Assembly: GCA_050008575.1 (NCBI GenBank)
Contig: JBEKMJ010000042.1
Coordinates: forward strand, 3,262-67,261
Direction of reading: 5' to 3'
Source of the DNA: Bog-159 sp050008575
GTDB lineage: Bacteria; Acidobacteriota; Terriglobia; Bryobacterales; Bryobacteraceae
DNA: 64,000 bases
The notes under the pieces were generated by a model. The model ran no database searches, was not told where the DNA came from, and was given only the letters and a program-made list of their open reading frames with translations. Positions 16,469-24,929 of the stretch are shown here, piece after piece (positions within the stretch are counted from its first letter, which is position 1; every line of letters begins with the position of its first letter). The translations under genes were made by a program, and so were the position numbers.

Positions 16469-19123
16469 TTAGAAGAGGGGGGTTCCGGCGGGCGAAACGG
16501 GAACCGAGATCTTGCTTGGCGTAGCCGTGGGATCTTGCGGATTCGTAACCGTGAAGGTGAGGTTATCGCCTCCGCCGGACTTGGAATCGTAGGCGATCGG
16601 GCACCCCGTACTACTGGACGGGGCGGCGGCGGCAAAGGTCAGCGGGCTGAAGTCGCTGAGCGGTGACAACACGGCGCCGATATCGTTCTGTTGCTGGTAC
16701 ATGTCGGTCACGTTTAGGGGCAAGTTGGCGGCCAGCGATATGCCCGTGTTCGTCCAGTTGGCGATGTAGATCTGGCAGTCGGCGCCGGCAGTGGTATCCC
16801 AGGCAGGGTGCAGCCCGGAGGCGCCATCGTTACTCACCTCCAGGTAGTTCGACCGGGTGAGCGCCAGAGGAAGCGCCTGCGGCAGGTTTCCGAAGCCGGT
16901 CCCCACGATGGACACAGGCAGCGGCGGTTGCCAGGCCGGCGACTCGGAAGTCTGCGGAGACTGCAGCACAATCTGATTGCAAAAGCCGGGATCGACGATG
17001 CAGGCGGTCTGGCTCGCGGGCGGGGTGGGAAACTTGGTAAGAGCCGGTGTGGGAAATTGCGTCGCCACAAAATAGATTTGGGCGGAAGCCGCGCCCGGCG
17101 CCGACGTTGAGCAGTTCAAGTTGGGAAATGGATTCGTCGTGTTGGACGGCCAAAACTGATTCGGCCAATCCAGGGGATTGCCGATTGTTGGGCTGTTGAA
17201 GCTGGGGCTGGTTTGGGGGAGAATGCCGCAGTAGCTCTCGGACGGCAGCGTAAATTGGCCTGGGGCCGTTTTCGGCAGGGTAATCGGATTCACGTAATCG
17301 ACCAGCGGCGCGTAGGGGCCCATCAGGCCGCTGCCAGTCGGGCTGCCGCCAGCCGGCGTGATATTGGTGTACTCCGCGGTGGAGAAAGGCACGGCCGTGG
17401 CGGCGCAGGCGAAGGCGGCGCTCGGCAGTGTGTTGCGGATGGTGAGGAGCAGCGCAAATTTCGGGTCGTAGTCGGCAAACTGGCCGAGATCCAGGACCGT
17501 GTAACCGTTGACGGTCCAGGCCGCGTAGGAACTATTCTTATTGGTGACGGGCTGGATGCCTTGGGTGACCCCACAAACACCCGACGGGGGGGTGGCGCAC
17601 TGGGCTTCGTCAGCGGTCTGTTGCAGCCAAGCAGGCAAGGGGGCGCCGTTGTTTACCAGCAACGTCACGAAGTCGCCATCGGTGGATCTGGCGAAAGCCG
17701 TATCCGCGAGGCTCACGATGGAAACGGGGGAGTTGCCGACGTCCGGAGCAGCGGCGGGATTGGCGGTGGCATCGACGCCGGGCGCCGCGGTCTGATACCA
17801 GAATGTCAGACTTGAATATCTCAGTTGCGCGCTACTGGCGAGGCTGCAAGGCGCGGTGCCGCCCACCGGTTGGCAGGGTGTGGCCGGCATGTCCGGAAGC
17901 CGGAAACGAAACCGCATCAGACAGCCGCCGCCGGCCTGCCCGCACGAGGACCCACTCCGGATAGCGGTCAGATCGTTGGTGGACACGGCGCCTCCAAGGT
18001 AGCTGTCGTCCGGCCCAGGGCTGCCCTCCCACTGCGCCACGCGCGCCCACGCTATTCTATTGGCGAACGGCGGCGGCGAGGAAAGCGTGGGGTCGCCGTC
18101 GGCATAACAAGCCTGCGGGGTGATGTTGGCGAAGTTGGTATGCTGCGTCTTCTGGTTTACATCCAGCCAGTTGGAAACGCCAGCGGCCGACGGATCCGAA
18201 CTGGACAGAATCGCATTGCAACCGGCGGGCGGCGAAGTTTGCGCGCAGTTCAACCCGTAGGCCTTGTTCACCAGTATTTTGGACAATAGATTATCATTCG
18301 CCACCATATTGTACGCGCAGCCGGTGGTGGCATCGCGCAAGATCAGGTAAGGCTGGGGGGCGGGTGGCGAAAACGAACACGTGCCCGGCGTACCCTGGCA
18401 CTGCTCCGGCGCCAGATAGCTGCGGACGATGATACTTCCCGCGGTGTTTGGGACCGTGTGGGCAGGCGTGTCGATCACGTGGGGCGTGAGGCCGGTAAGG
18501 ACGCTGGGACCCTGCAGGTTGGTGTTCCAGTCGATGGACAGGTGCCGCACGGTGGCGTCCAGCAGATTTTCCCCCTCGAAAGAGCCGACCGCGCAAGACG
18601 GGTTGGCGGCCGGACCCGGCGTAATTCCCAAGCTGATGGGCACCAGGTATGCCTGGTTGCCGGTGTACGGCGGACTGGAGCCGGTGTTGCCCGGCACGAA
18701 CGGGTTCTTGTCGGTGTTGACGGGATCGATATCCGCATCCGCCAAGTGCTGCGCGGCGGTGTAATGCATATCGTTGACGGTAATGGAAAAGTATCGCGAA
18801 TCGGGAAAATCGCCCACCGCGACCAACTCGAATTTGCAGACATTTCCGTGGGAATCCTTGATATTTCCGGCGTTTACGATGCTGTAATACTCCGGGAAAT
18901 ACGCGGCATTCAGATCGCCGGCGGCTTGGACGGCATTGGTTTTGGGAATGGCGATCTCGTAGTTGGAGTTCGCGAAATTCGAATAGAAATCGCCGCCCGC
19001 GGCCGGCGTATCGCCCCCGCACGACGGGATGGCGATGGCGGCGTCTTGGGGCCGGGCGGGCAGGGCCAGGAGGCAGAAGGCCGCTAGTGTCGCGCAGGCG
19101 CGAAGGCTACGTGGGAATCGCAT
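16469..19123 (-). CDS. Large secreted protein of unknown function, 884 aa
   Basis: A signal peptide (MRFPRSLRACATLAAFCLLA) leads into a large, Pro/Thr/Ser- and cysteine-rich exported protein with no domain I can name with confidence. Residues of about 105-120 (RYFSITVNDMHYTAAQHLAD) faintly recall DUF1214/DUF1254 proteins; this is weak. The C-terminal 170 residues (PLPVSIVGTGFGNLPQALPL, CQIYIANWTNTGISLAANLP) look like a beta-sandwich related to IPT/TIG domains. They are duplicated in the truncated gene at 21402-22252. It converges on a GloVer gene with 62 bp between them, so the two are not cotranscribed although the pairing is repeated elsewhere in the window. Confidence 0.75.
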   Translation of the reverse strand: MRFPRSLRACATLAAFCLLALPARPQDAAIAIPSCGGDTPAAGGDFYSNFANSNYEIAIPKTNAVQAAGDLNAAYFPEYYSIVNAGNIKDSHGNVCKFELVAVGDFPDSRYFSITVNDMHYTAAQHLADADIDPVNTDKNPFVPGNTGSSPPYTGNQAYLVPISLGITPGPAANPSCAVGSFEGENLLDATVRHLSIDWNTNLQGPSVLTGLTPHVIDTPAHTVPNTAGSIIVRSYLAPEQCQGTPGTCSFSPPAPQPYLILRDATTGCAYNMVANDNLLSKILVNKAYGLNCAQTSPPAGCNAILSSSDPSAAGVSNWLDVNQKTQHTNFANITPQACYADGDPTLSSPPPFANRIAWARVAQWEGSPGPDDSYLGGAVSTNDLTAIRSGSSCGQAGGGCLMRFRFRLPDMPATPCQPVGGTAPCSLASSAQLRYSSLTFWYQTAAPGVDATANPAAAPDVGNSPVSIVSLADTAFARSTDGDFVTLLVNNGAPLPAWLQQTADEAQCATPPSGVCGVTQGIQPVTNKNSSYAAWTVNGYTVLDLGQFADYDPKFALLLTIRNTLPSAAFACAATAVPFSTAEYTNITPAGGSPTGSGLMGPYAPLVDYVNPITLPKTAPGQFTLPSESYCGILPQTSPSFNSPTIGNPLDWPNQFWPSNTTNPFPNLNCSTSAPGAASAQIYFVATQFPTPALTKFPTPPASQTACIVDPGFCNQIVLQSPQTSESPAWQPPLPVSIVGTGFGNLPQALPLALTRSNYLEVSNDGASGLHPAWDTTAGADCQIYIANWTNTGISLAANLPLNVTDMYQQQNDIGAVLSPLSDFSPLTFAAAAPSSSTGCPIAYDSKSGGGDNLTFTVTNPQDPTATPSKISVPVSPAGTPLF

Positions 19124-19200
19124 GGAAGCACTATCTGGATTGTGGAGTTTATCGGAGAGACTGTCAAGAGGTTATGCCGATATTTTTGCGCCGCGGAAAA

Positions 19201-19241
19201 GGCGGCCTACGAGGCCGCCGCAGGCTACGAGCCTGCCCCAC
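19201..19241. repeat. Modular hairpin repeat R8 (half element)
   Basis: GGCGGCCTACGAGGCCGCC then GCAGGCTACGAGCCTGC, ending CCCCAC. It sits in the 5' region of the M20 peptidase gene, ending ten bases before its Shine-Dalgarno sequence, so it is probably transcribed as part of the leader. Confidence 0.8.
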
Positions 19242-19259
19242 TTGCTAAACTGGAGGGGC

Positions 19260-20501
19260 ATGGCGGCAAACCTCGCACCCATTCCCAACCTGGTCGGCGA
19301 AGCGGCCGATCTGCGCGGCATCCGCGAATGCCTCCAGTGGTTCACGCGCGAGAAGCAGTGGATCAACGACATTCACCTGCAGCTTTGCCGCGTGCCCGCG
19401 CCCACTTTCCTCGAACAACAGCGCGCGGAGTGGATCGTGGCGCAGTTCCGCAATCTGGGGTGGGAGGCCAACATCGACCGCGCGGGCAACGTGGTGGCCA
19501 TGCCACACGCGCACGCCGAAGGTCCGTACGTCGCGCTGACCGCGCACCTGGATACGGTGCTTGCGCCGCGCACGAAGGAAGACATCGGCGTGGATCCGGA
19601 CGGGCGTTTTCGCGGCCCGGGCATCTCCGATAACGGCGCCGGCCTGGCCGCCCTGCTGGCCATCGCGCGCGCGATCAAGGTCTGCCCGCCGGTGGATGGC
19701 TTGCACGCGGACCTGGTGCTGATCGCCAACGTGGGCGAGGAAGGCGAAGGCAACCTGAGCGGCATGCGGCACCTGTGCAAACAGTCGCCGCTGGGCAAGA
19801 AGATCGCGGCGTTTCTGGTGCTGGATGGCGCATCCACGGATCACATCACCAACCGCGCGCTGGGCAGCCGGCGCTTCGAAGTGATGTTCACCGGTCCGGG
19901 CGGGCATAGCTGGAGCGACTATGGCGTGGGCAATCCGGTACACGCGCTGAGCCGCGCCATCGCGCAGTTCTCCGACGCGCGGCTGAATGGCCCCCCGAAA
20001 TCCAGCTTGAATGTGGGCTTCATCGAAGGCGGCGCCAGCGTGAACGCCATCCCGCCGATGGCGCGCGCCAAAGTGGACATCCGCTCGGAGAGCAACGAGA
20101 AGATGGATGAACTGGTGGATGCGCTCACCGCCGCCATCGAGCGCGCGCTCGAAATTGAGAATCAGCGCGCCACGGGCGGCAAAGTGGCGGTGAAGATTCG
20201 CGAGATCGGCTCCCGCCCCGCTGCGCTGCTGGCCGAGCACTCCCCCATCCTCTCCTATCTGCGCGCGGTGGATAGCCACCTGGGTATCCGCTCCCACCTG
20301 GATTGCGCCTCAACGGACGCCAACATTCCCATGTCGCTAGGAATTCCGGCCATTTCGATCGGCGCGGGCGGACAGGGCGGCGGCGCGCATACCACGCAGG
20401 AATGGTTCAAACCCGAGGGCCGCGACCTGGGATTGAAACGCATTCTGCTGACGCTGTGCCTGCTGTTGCGCGATCCTCAACTGACGGCCAATTCTCTGTG
20501 A
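19260..20501 (+). CDS. M20 family metallopeptidase (dipeptidase/deacylase type)
   Basis: Start ATG 19260 is preceded by GGAGGGG; the longer in-frame start would run through the hairpin repeat. The M20 di-zinc site is complete: H96 and D98 in LTAHLDTVL, D124 in GISDNGAGLAAL, E160/E161 in ANVGEEGEG, and a C-terminal His in AHTTQEWF. A dimerisation/lid domain lies between (GPGGHSWSDYGVGNPVHALS). There is no signal peptide, so it is cytoplasmic. Enzymes of this family cleave peptides or N-acyl amino acids; substrate is unassigned. Its TGA overlaps the GTG of the next gene (GTGA), which implies translational coupling with the EamA transporter and a possible uptake- or efflux-linked role. Confidence 0.9.
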   Translation: MAANLAPIPNLVGEAADLRGIRECLQWFTREKQWINDIHLQLCRVPAPTFLEQQRAEWIVAQFRNLGWEANIDRAGNVVAMPHAHAEGPYVALTAHLDTVLAPRTKEDIGVDPDGRFRGPGISDNGAGLAALLAIARAIKVCPPVDGLHADLVLIANVGEEGEGNLSGMRHLCKQSPLGKKIAAFLVLDGASTDHITNRALGSRRFEVMFTGPGGHSWSDYGVGNPVHALSRAIAQFSDARLNGPPKSSLNVGFIEGGASVNAIPPMARAKVDIRSESNEKMDELVDALTAAIERALEIENQRATGGKVAVKIREIGSRPAALLAEHSPILSYLRAVDSHLGIRSHLDCASTDANIPMSLGIPAISIGAGGQGGGAHTTQEWFKPEGRDLGLKRILLTLCLLLRDPQLTANSL

Positions 20502-21388
20502 AGCACCTGCAGCGGCGCGCGGAAGCCGCGCTGGTGGTCAACACCTTCATCTGGGGCACCACGTTCGTGGTGGTCAAACAGGCCCTGCACGATGTGTCGC
20601 CGGTGCTATTTCTGGCCTTGCGCTTCACGCTGGCAACGGCTGCGCTGCTGGTCCTGTTTCGCGGGTCCTGGAGCCATCCGCGAAACCCCCGCTGGTCGCT
20701 CGCCGGGGGCGCGCTGGCCGGCGTATTTCTATTTTCCGGGTACGCGTTTCAAACCATCGGGCTGCAATATACGACCGCGCCGAAATCGGCGTTTCTGACC
20801 GGCCTCACCGCCGTGATGACGCCTTTGCTCGCGGCGATTGTTTATCGGAGCAGGCCGCGCGCGCTGGAGATCGGCGGCGTCCTGCTGGCCACTGGCGGCA
20901 TGGCGTTGATGACGCTACCCACGGCGCCGGGAGCAACCATGGCCATCAACCGCGGCGACCTGCTGACCATCTGCTGCGCGGTCTGCTACTCCGCCCACAT
21001 CCTCACGCTGAACCGTTATTCCGCCAAAGCCAGCTTCGAATTGGTATCCATCGCGCAGGTCGGGATTTCGGCGCTGCTGGCCTGGTCGCTTTTCCATGGG
21101 ATGGAAACGCCGCACGTCCGCTGGACCGCGGGCGTGTGCGCGGCGATCGCGATCACGGGCCTTTTCGCCACGGCGCTGGCATTCACGTTCCAGGCTTGGG
21201 CGCAGCGCTATACAACATCCACGCGTACGGCGCTGATCTTCATGCTGGAGCCGGTGTTTGCGTGGATTACGTCGTACCTGCTGACCGGCGAGACGCTGTC
21301 GGCGCGGGCGGCGGCGGGCGCGGGGTTGATTCTGGCGGGGATTTTGGCGGTGGAGGTGAAACCCTTCCAGCGGCGGGGGACGCATTGA
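20498..21388 (+). CDS. EamA/DMT-superfamily transporter
   Basis: I chose GTG 20498, overlapping the upstream stop by GTGA, because it gives 296 aa, the usual length for ten-helix EamA transporters. Two EamA halves are visible: NTFIWGTTFVVVKQALHDVS at the start of helix 1, and a second half ending LEPVFAWITSYLLTGETLSA with AGAGLILAGILAVEV as the last helix. Proteins of this family move amino acids or other metabolites across the inner membrane, usually outward. The coupling to an M20 peptidase suggests it may handle the amino acid or peptide product; that is inference. The paralogue fragment of the 884-aa gene begins only 13 bp after its stop. Confidence 0.9.
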   Translation: MKHLQRRAEAALVVNTFIWGTTFVVVKQALHDVSPVLFLALRFTLATAALLVLFRGSWSHPRNPRWSLAGGALAGVFLFSGYAFQTIGLQYTTAPKSAFLTGLTAVMTPLLAAIVYRSRPRALEIGGVLLATGGMALMTLPTAPGATMAINRGDLLTICCAVCYSAHILTLNRYSAKASFELVSIAQVGISALLAWSLFHGMETPHVRWTAGVCAAIAITGLFATALAFTFQAWAQRYTTSTRTALIFMLEPVFAWITSYLLTGETLSARAAAGAGLILAGILAVEVKPFQRRGTH

Positions 21389-21401
21389 GAACGATCGGGA
21401 C

Positions 21402-22252
21402 AGGCAGTCCCCTTCTACACCGCGGAGTACACCAATGTCGACGGCCTCGGTGCGGGACTCATGGGCCCATACGTCCCCTTGGTCAGCTACCCGGTAATCG
21501 CCAAACTTCACCACCCGGCGCAGACTCCGGCCCTGCCCCCAGCGGCCCAGTGCGGCAAGCTCCCCTCTGGGCCGCCGGGTTACAACGCGACGGGGCTCAG
21601 CTTTCCCAGCAGCGAGGTGACGTGGCCAACTTATTGGCCGCACTCCTCACCTTCGAGCGTTCCCAACCCCCTGAACTGCACGCCGAGCACGGCCCTTTCC
21701 ACTGCGATCACTTTCATGGTCACTCCGCAGACCGCGGAGGTCAGTCCGGCCTGTACTTCGTCCTGCACTGACGTCGTCGCCTGGGAGAACCAGCCCGCTA
21801 TTGGCCAAGCGCCATTGCCTGTGACTATCGTCGGTACCGGGTTCGGGAACCTGCCGGACATTCTTCCATTCGCGGTCCAAAGTTCGCCGTACATCGAAAT
21901 CCGAGACGGCGGCGAGGGTCCCGGCGGGAGCGCGTGGGACACAAACAGCAGCGCGACCTGCCAGATCTACGTCGCCAACTGGACCGACACGAGCATCTCG
22001 TTAGTCGCAAACCTGCCCATAGAAGCATACAACCTTTACCTGAACCCCGGTACGCCAAGCGTCTTCTTGTCGCCGCTCAGCGACGTCAGCCCGCTGACCT
22101 TCTTTTCCCCGAACGCATACAACATGCAGGGCTGCCCGGTCGTGACCGGCGACACGCTCAAGATAAGCGTAGCGAATGCCCAGGGCGGCGGCACACCGGC
22201 ATCGATGTGCGCTCTCGTGGGAGCGCCAGGGGCCGTGACCTGCCCCTTCTGA
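21402..22252 (+). pseudogene. 5'-truncated copy of the 884-aa secreted protein gene
   Basis: From 21402 the frame reads AVPFYTAEYTNVDGLGAGLM, matching AVPFSTAEYTN and GSGLMGPYAPLVDYV in the middle of the 884-aa protein. It continues in alignment to a similar C-terminus (PLPVTIVGTGFGNLPDILPF, CQIYVANWTDTSISLVANLP, FLSPLSDVSPLTFF). About two thirds of the gene, including signal peptide and start, is missing; the breakpoint is just after the EamA stop. An internal ATG (21461) could give a 263-aa cytoplasmic fragment, but no ribosome site supports it. It is the remnant of an inverted duplication with the broken GloVer gene. Confidence 0.75.
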
Positions 22253-22273
22253 TTCGTGAACCTACAAGCGAGT

Positions 22274-22301
22274 GCGGCCCGCCGGGGGACCGGCGGGCCG
22301 C
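22274..22301. terminator. 12-bp perfect GC hairpin between convergent genes
   Basis: Stem GCGGCCCGCCGG / CCGGCGGGCCGC with loop GGGA, lying between the stop codons of the convergent pseudogenes (22252 and 22308). It lacks a U tract, so it is either a hairpin that needs a factor to terminate or a member of the local palindrome population. Confidence 0.5.
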
Positions 22302-22307
22302 GCATCG

Positions 22308-24599
22308 CTACGGCTTAATCTCAAACACCACGCCTCCGCCGGAAAAAGTCACGGCGCCGGACCCACCCTTTCCGCCCCACGGGGTTGTCCCGTACAGGTT
22401 GCCCGTTGGGTCGGCGACTAATCCTGCGTAGGGGTTGCTGCCATCGGCGCCGCCCGTGAAGCTGTAAAGGACTGTCTCCTGGCCGGATGGGTTCACTCTG
22501 TAGACCACGCCGCAGCCCCCGCTGCAGTCGGTTGTCCCACCGTAAACGGTCGTCCCGTAGAGGTTGCCCGCGGGGTCCCGGAGGGGAGCCGCTCCGGGAC
22601 CGCTCCCGTCGGAGCCGCCGGTAAAGCTGTACAGCACCGCGTAATTGCCGGAGGAATTCAACTCAAAGACCAGGCCCGATCCCGCCGCACCCGTCGAGCC
22701 GCCACCAGCCGCGGTGACCCCGTACAGGTTGCCGGTCGAGTCGCGTGTTACGCCGTATGGGCCGGCACCCTCCGGCCCGCCGGGGAAGCTGTACAGCACG
22801 GTTTCGTGCCCGAAGGATCGAGCTTGAAGATCACACCCCAGCCGCCAGACCCGCCACCGGCTGCAGTCCCGTACAGGTTGCCGGCCGAGTCCAGGAGCAA
22901 GCAGTTGGGAGTGGATCCATCGGCCCCGCCATAAAGCTGTACAGCACCGTCTGCTGGCCAGTCGTGTCAATCTTGTACACGATGCCGCCACCGGCAGCGC
23001 CGTACCAGGCAGTTCCATAGAGGCTCCCTGCCCCGTCGAGGATCACCCCGCCGGGGTAGCCCCCGTCGGCCCCGCCGGTGAAGGTGTGCAGTACCGTCTC
23101 CTGACCGGCTTTGTCAATCTTGTAAGCCACGCCGAAGCCCGAGCCGCCGCCAACGGCGGTGCCGTAAACGTTGCCGGTCGGATCGAGGACAGGCGTTGAC
23201 TCGGGGTACGCCCCGTCGGCGCCGCCGGCGAAGCTATAAAGAGCCGTCTCGTGGCCTGCGGGATCCACCTCCAATACGACGCCGAAGTCTGCCGAGCCGC
23301 CGAGCTTCGTCGCTCCATATAGGTTGCCCGCCGAGTCCCGGGTCACGCCCGCAAATGGCTCGGTCCCGCCAGGTGCGGGCGAAAAACTATACAGCGTGGT
23401 CTCCTGGCCGGCCGCATCCAGCGCGTAGACCATCCCCTCGACGCCGCCATAGGGGGTCGTCCCGTAGAGATTCCCCTGCGAGTCGCCGATCACGCCCGCA
23501 TTGGGGTAACCCCGATACGTATTCGCGCTGGCGCCGCCAAACATGTGCAAGACCGTCATACGCCCGCTGGGTCCACCTTGTATACGCCGCCCAAATCCGC
23601 TACGCCGCCCCGCTCGGCGGTGCCGTAGAAGTTACCCGCCGAGTCGCGGGTCAGCCCGCCTTCCGGCTCCCACGGGCCGTGACTTACCACAAAGTTATGC
23701 AGTACCGTGAAGTTGCCGCCCGCCTCGATTTCGTACACGACGCCGCCTTCGCCATTAATCCCGCCGGACGATGCCACCCCATAGAGGTTGCCGGCCGAGT
23801 CGCGGATCACCCCCGCATAGGGCGCCGCTGGGCCCTTGTTCTGCGAGTCGAAACTGTACAACACCGTCTCCTGGCCAGCCGTGTCCAATTTATAAACCAC
23901 GCCGGCTGCGTAGTAGAAGTACGCCGCTCCGCCGGTCACGGTTGTCCCGTACAGGTTGCCATCGGGATCGGCGATAACCCCGGCGTATGGATTGCCGCCA
24001 TCCGCCCCGCCCGTAAGAGTGTAGAGCACGGTCTCCTGGCCCGATGGCGTCAGCTTGAACACTACGCCCGCGTTCGCCGTGCCGCCAATGTAGGTTGTCC
24101 CGTACAGGTTGCCCGCCGAATCGGCGATCACTCCAGCGTAAGGATTGCTTCCATCCGCGCCGCCCGTGAAACTGTACAGCACCTTTTCGTGACCGGTTGG
24201 GTCCACCTTGTACACCACGCCCGCGTTCGACGCGCCGCCCTGGTAGGTTGTTCCGTAGATGTTGCCCGCGGAATCGCGAATTACGCCGGCGTAGGGGTTG
24301 GCGCCATCGGCCCCGCCCTTGAAGTTGTACAGCACGGTCTCCTGGCCGGACGGGCCTACCATGAATACGACTCCGAGGTTCGCCTGGCCGCCCTGGTTGG
24401 TGGTTCCATACAGATTGCCGGCTGCGTCGCGGGTCAGCGGCGCGTATGGGTTTGCCCCGCGCGGGAAGTTCGCGAAGCTGTAGATCACGGTTTCGGTGGG
24501 CATCTGCGCCCGCGCTGCCCCCATCGCCGCGAGCGCGCACGCGAGGCATGCAAGCCTCGTATGCTGTCCGGACCAGCCGCTATTCTGCCTTATCCGCAC
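22308..24599 (-). pseudogene. GloVer tandem-repeat protein, three frameshifts
   Basis: The gene is readable as 14 GloVer repeats across three frames: 24599-23556, 23559-22831 and about 22820-22308. Expected sequence is restored by adding one base near 23557 (DPAG-R-MTVLHMF), near 22935 (LYSF-GGADGSTPN) and near 22815 (DPSG-HETVLYSF). The probable start is GTG 24599, giving a signal-like stretch RLACLACALAAMGAARAQ; an ATG is lacking. The first repeats (FANFPRGANPYAPLTRDAAG) are closest to the GloVer gene at 14208. Three single-base losses in one gene mean either decay of a redundant copy or local sequencing error. Confidence 0.8.
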
Positions 24600-24730
24600 G
24601 ATGAGTCTCCTGCACTGGATGCCGGCGCCGGGGCCGCTTGCATCCATGCTATCACTCGTTCCGCTCCGGATCCCGTGTGCGGATGGCGGATCATTCGTGA
24701 CAGTACTAGTCAGCCCGCGGACCCGCTTTT

Positions 24731-24783
24731 TGGCGGGGCGCAGCCGCCTCGCAAGGCGGTTGCGGGCAATATTGCCCGCCCAC
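24731..24783. repeat. Modular hairpin repeat R9 (variant)
   Basis: A diverged member with hairpins GCCGCCTCGCAAGGCGG and GGGCAATATTGCCC, lying between the broken GloVer gene and htrA. Confidence 0.6.
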
Positions 24784-24802
24784 GCGGCGTCCGACACCGC
24801 TT

Positions 24803-24861
24803 CCTGACGGTCGCGGTTCAGTAACGCGCATGACCGTATCTAACGAGCCGCGACCGTCAGG
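24803..24861. promoter_or_regulatory. 14-bp-arm inverted repeat upstream of htrA
   Basis: CCTGACGGTCGCGG (24803-24816) and its exact complement CCGCGACCGTCAGG (24848-24861) flank a 31-base spacer. The right arm ends 22 bases before the putative -10 of htrA. It could be a long operator or a structure in an upstream transcript; it does not resemble the modular hairpin repeats, whose loops are 2-4 bases. Confidence 0.45.
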
Positions 24862-24883
24862 GAGCGGTTTCCCCAAAACGGTT

Positions 24884-24889
24884 TATAAT
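24884..24889 (+). promoter_or_regulatory. Putative -10 box of htrA
   Basis: A consensus TATAAT in an AT-rich patch (GGTTTATAATAATAAAAGG), unusual for this GC-rich window, 40 bases before the htrA start. No good -35 is seen at 16-18 bases; the upstream inverted-repeat arm occupies that position, which would fit an activator- or repressor-controlled promoter. Confidence 0.4.
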
Positions 24890-24929
24890 AATAAAAGGCC
24901 GCAAGTCCGCGAAGGAGCGAACCACACCC

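Noticed and set aside
23196..24824. A 542-codon plus-strand frame across the broken GloVer gene
   Set aside because: It is a periodic shadow of the GloVer repeats; the minus-strand reading gives the repeat consensus.
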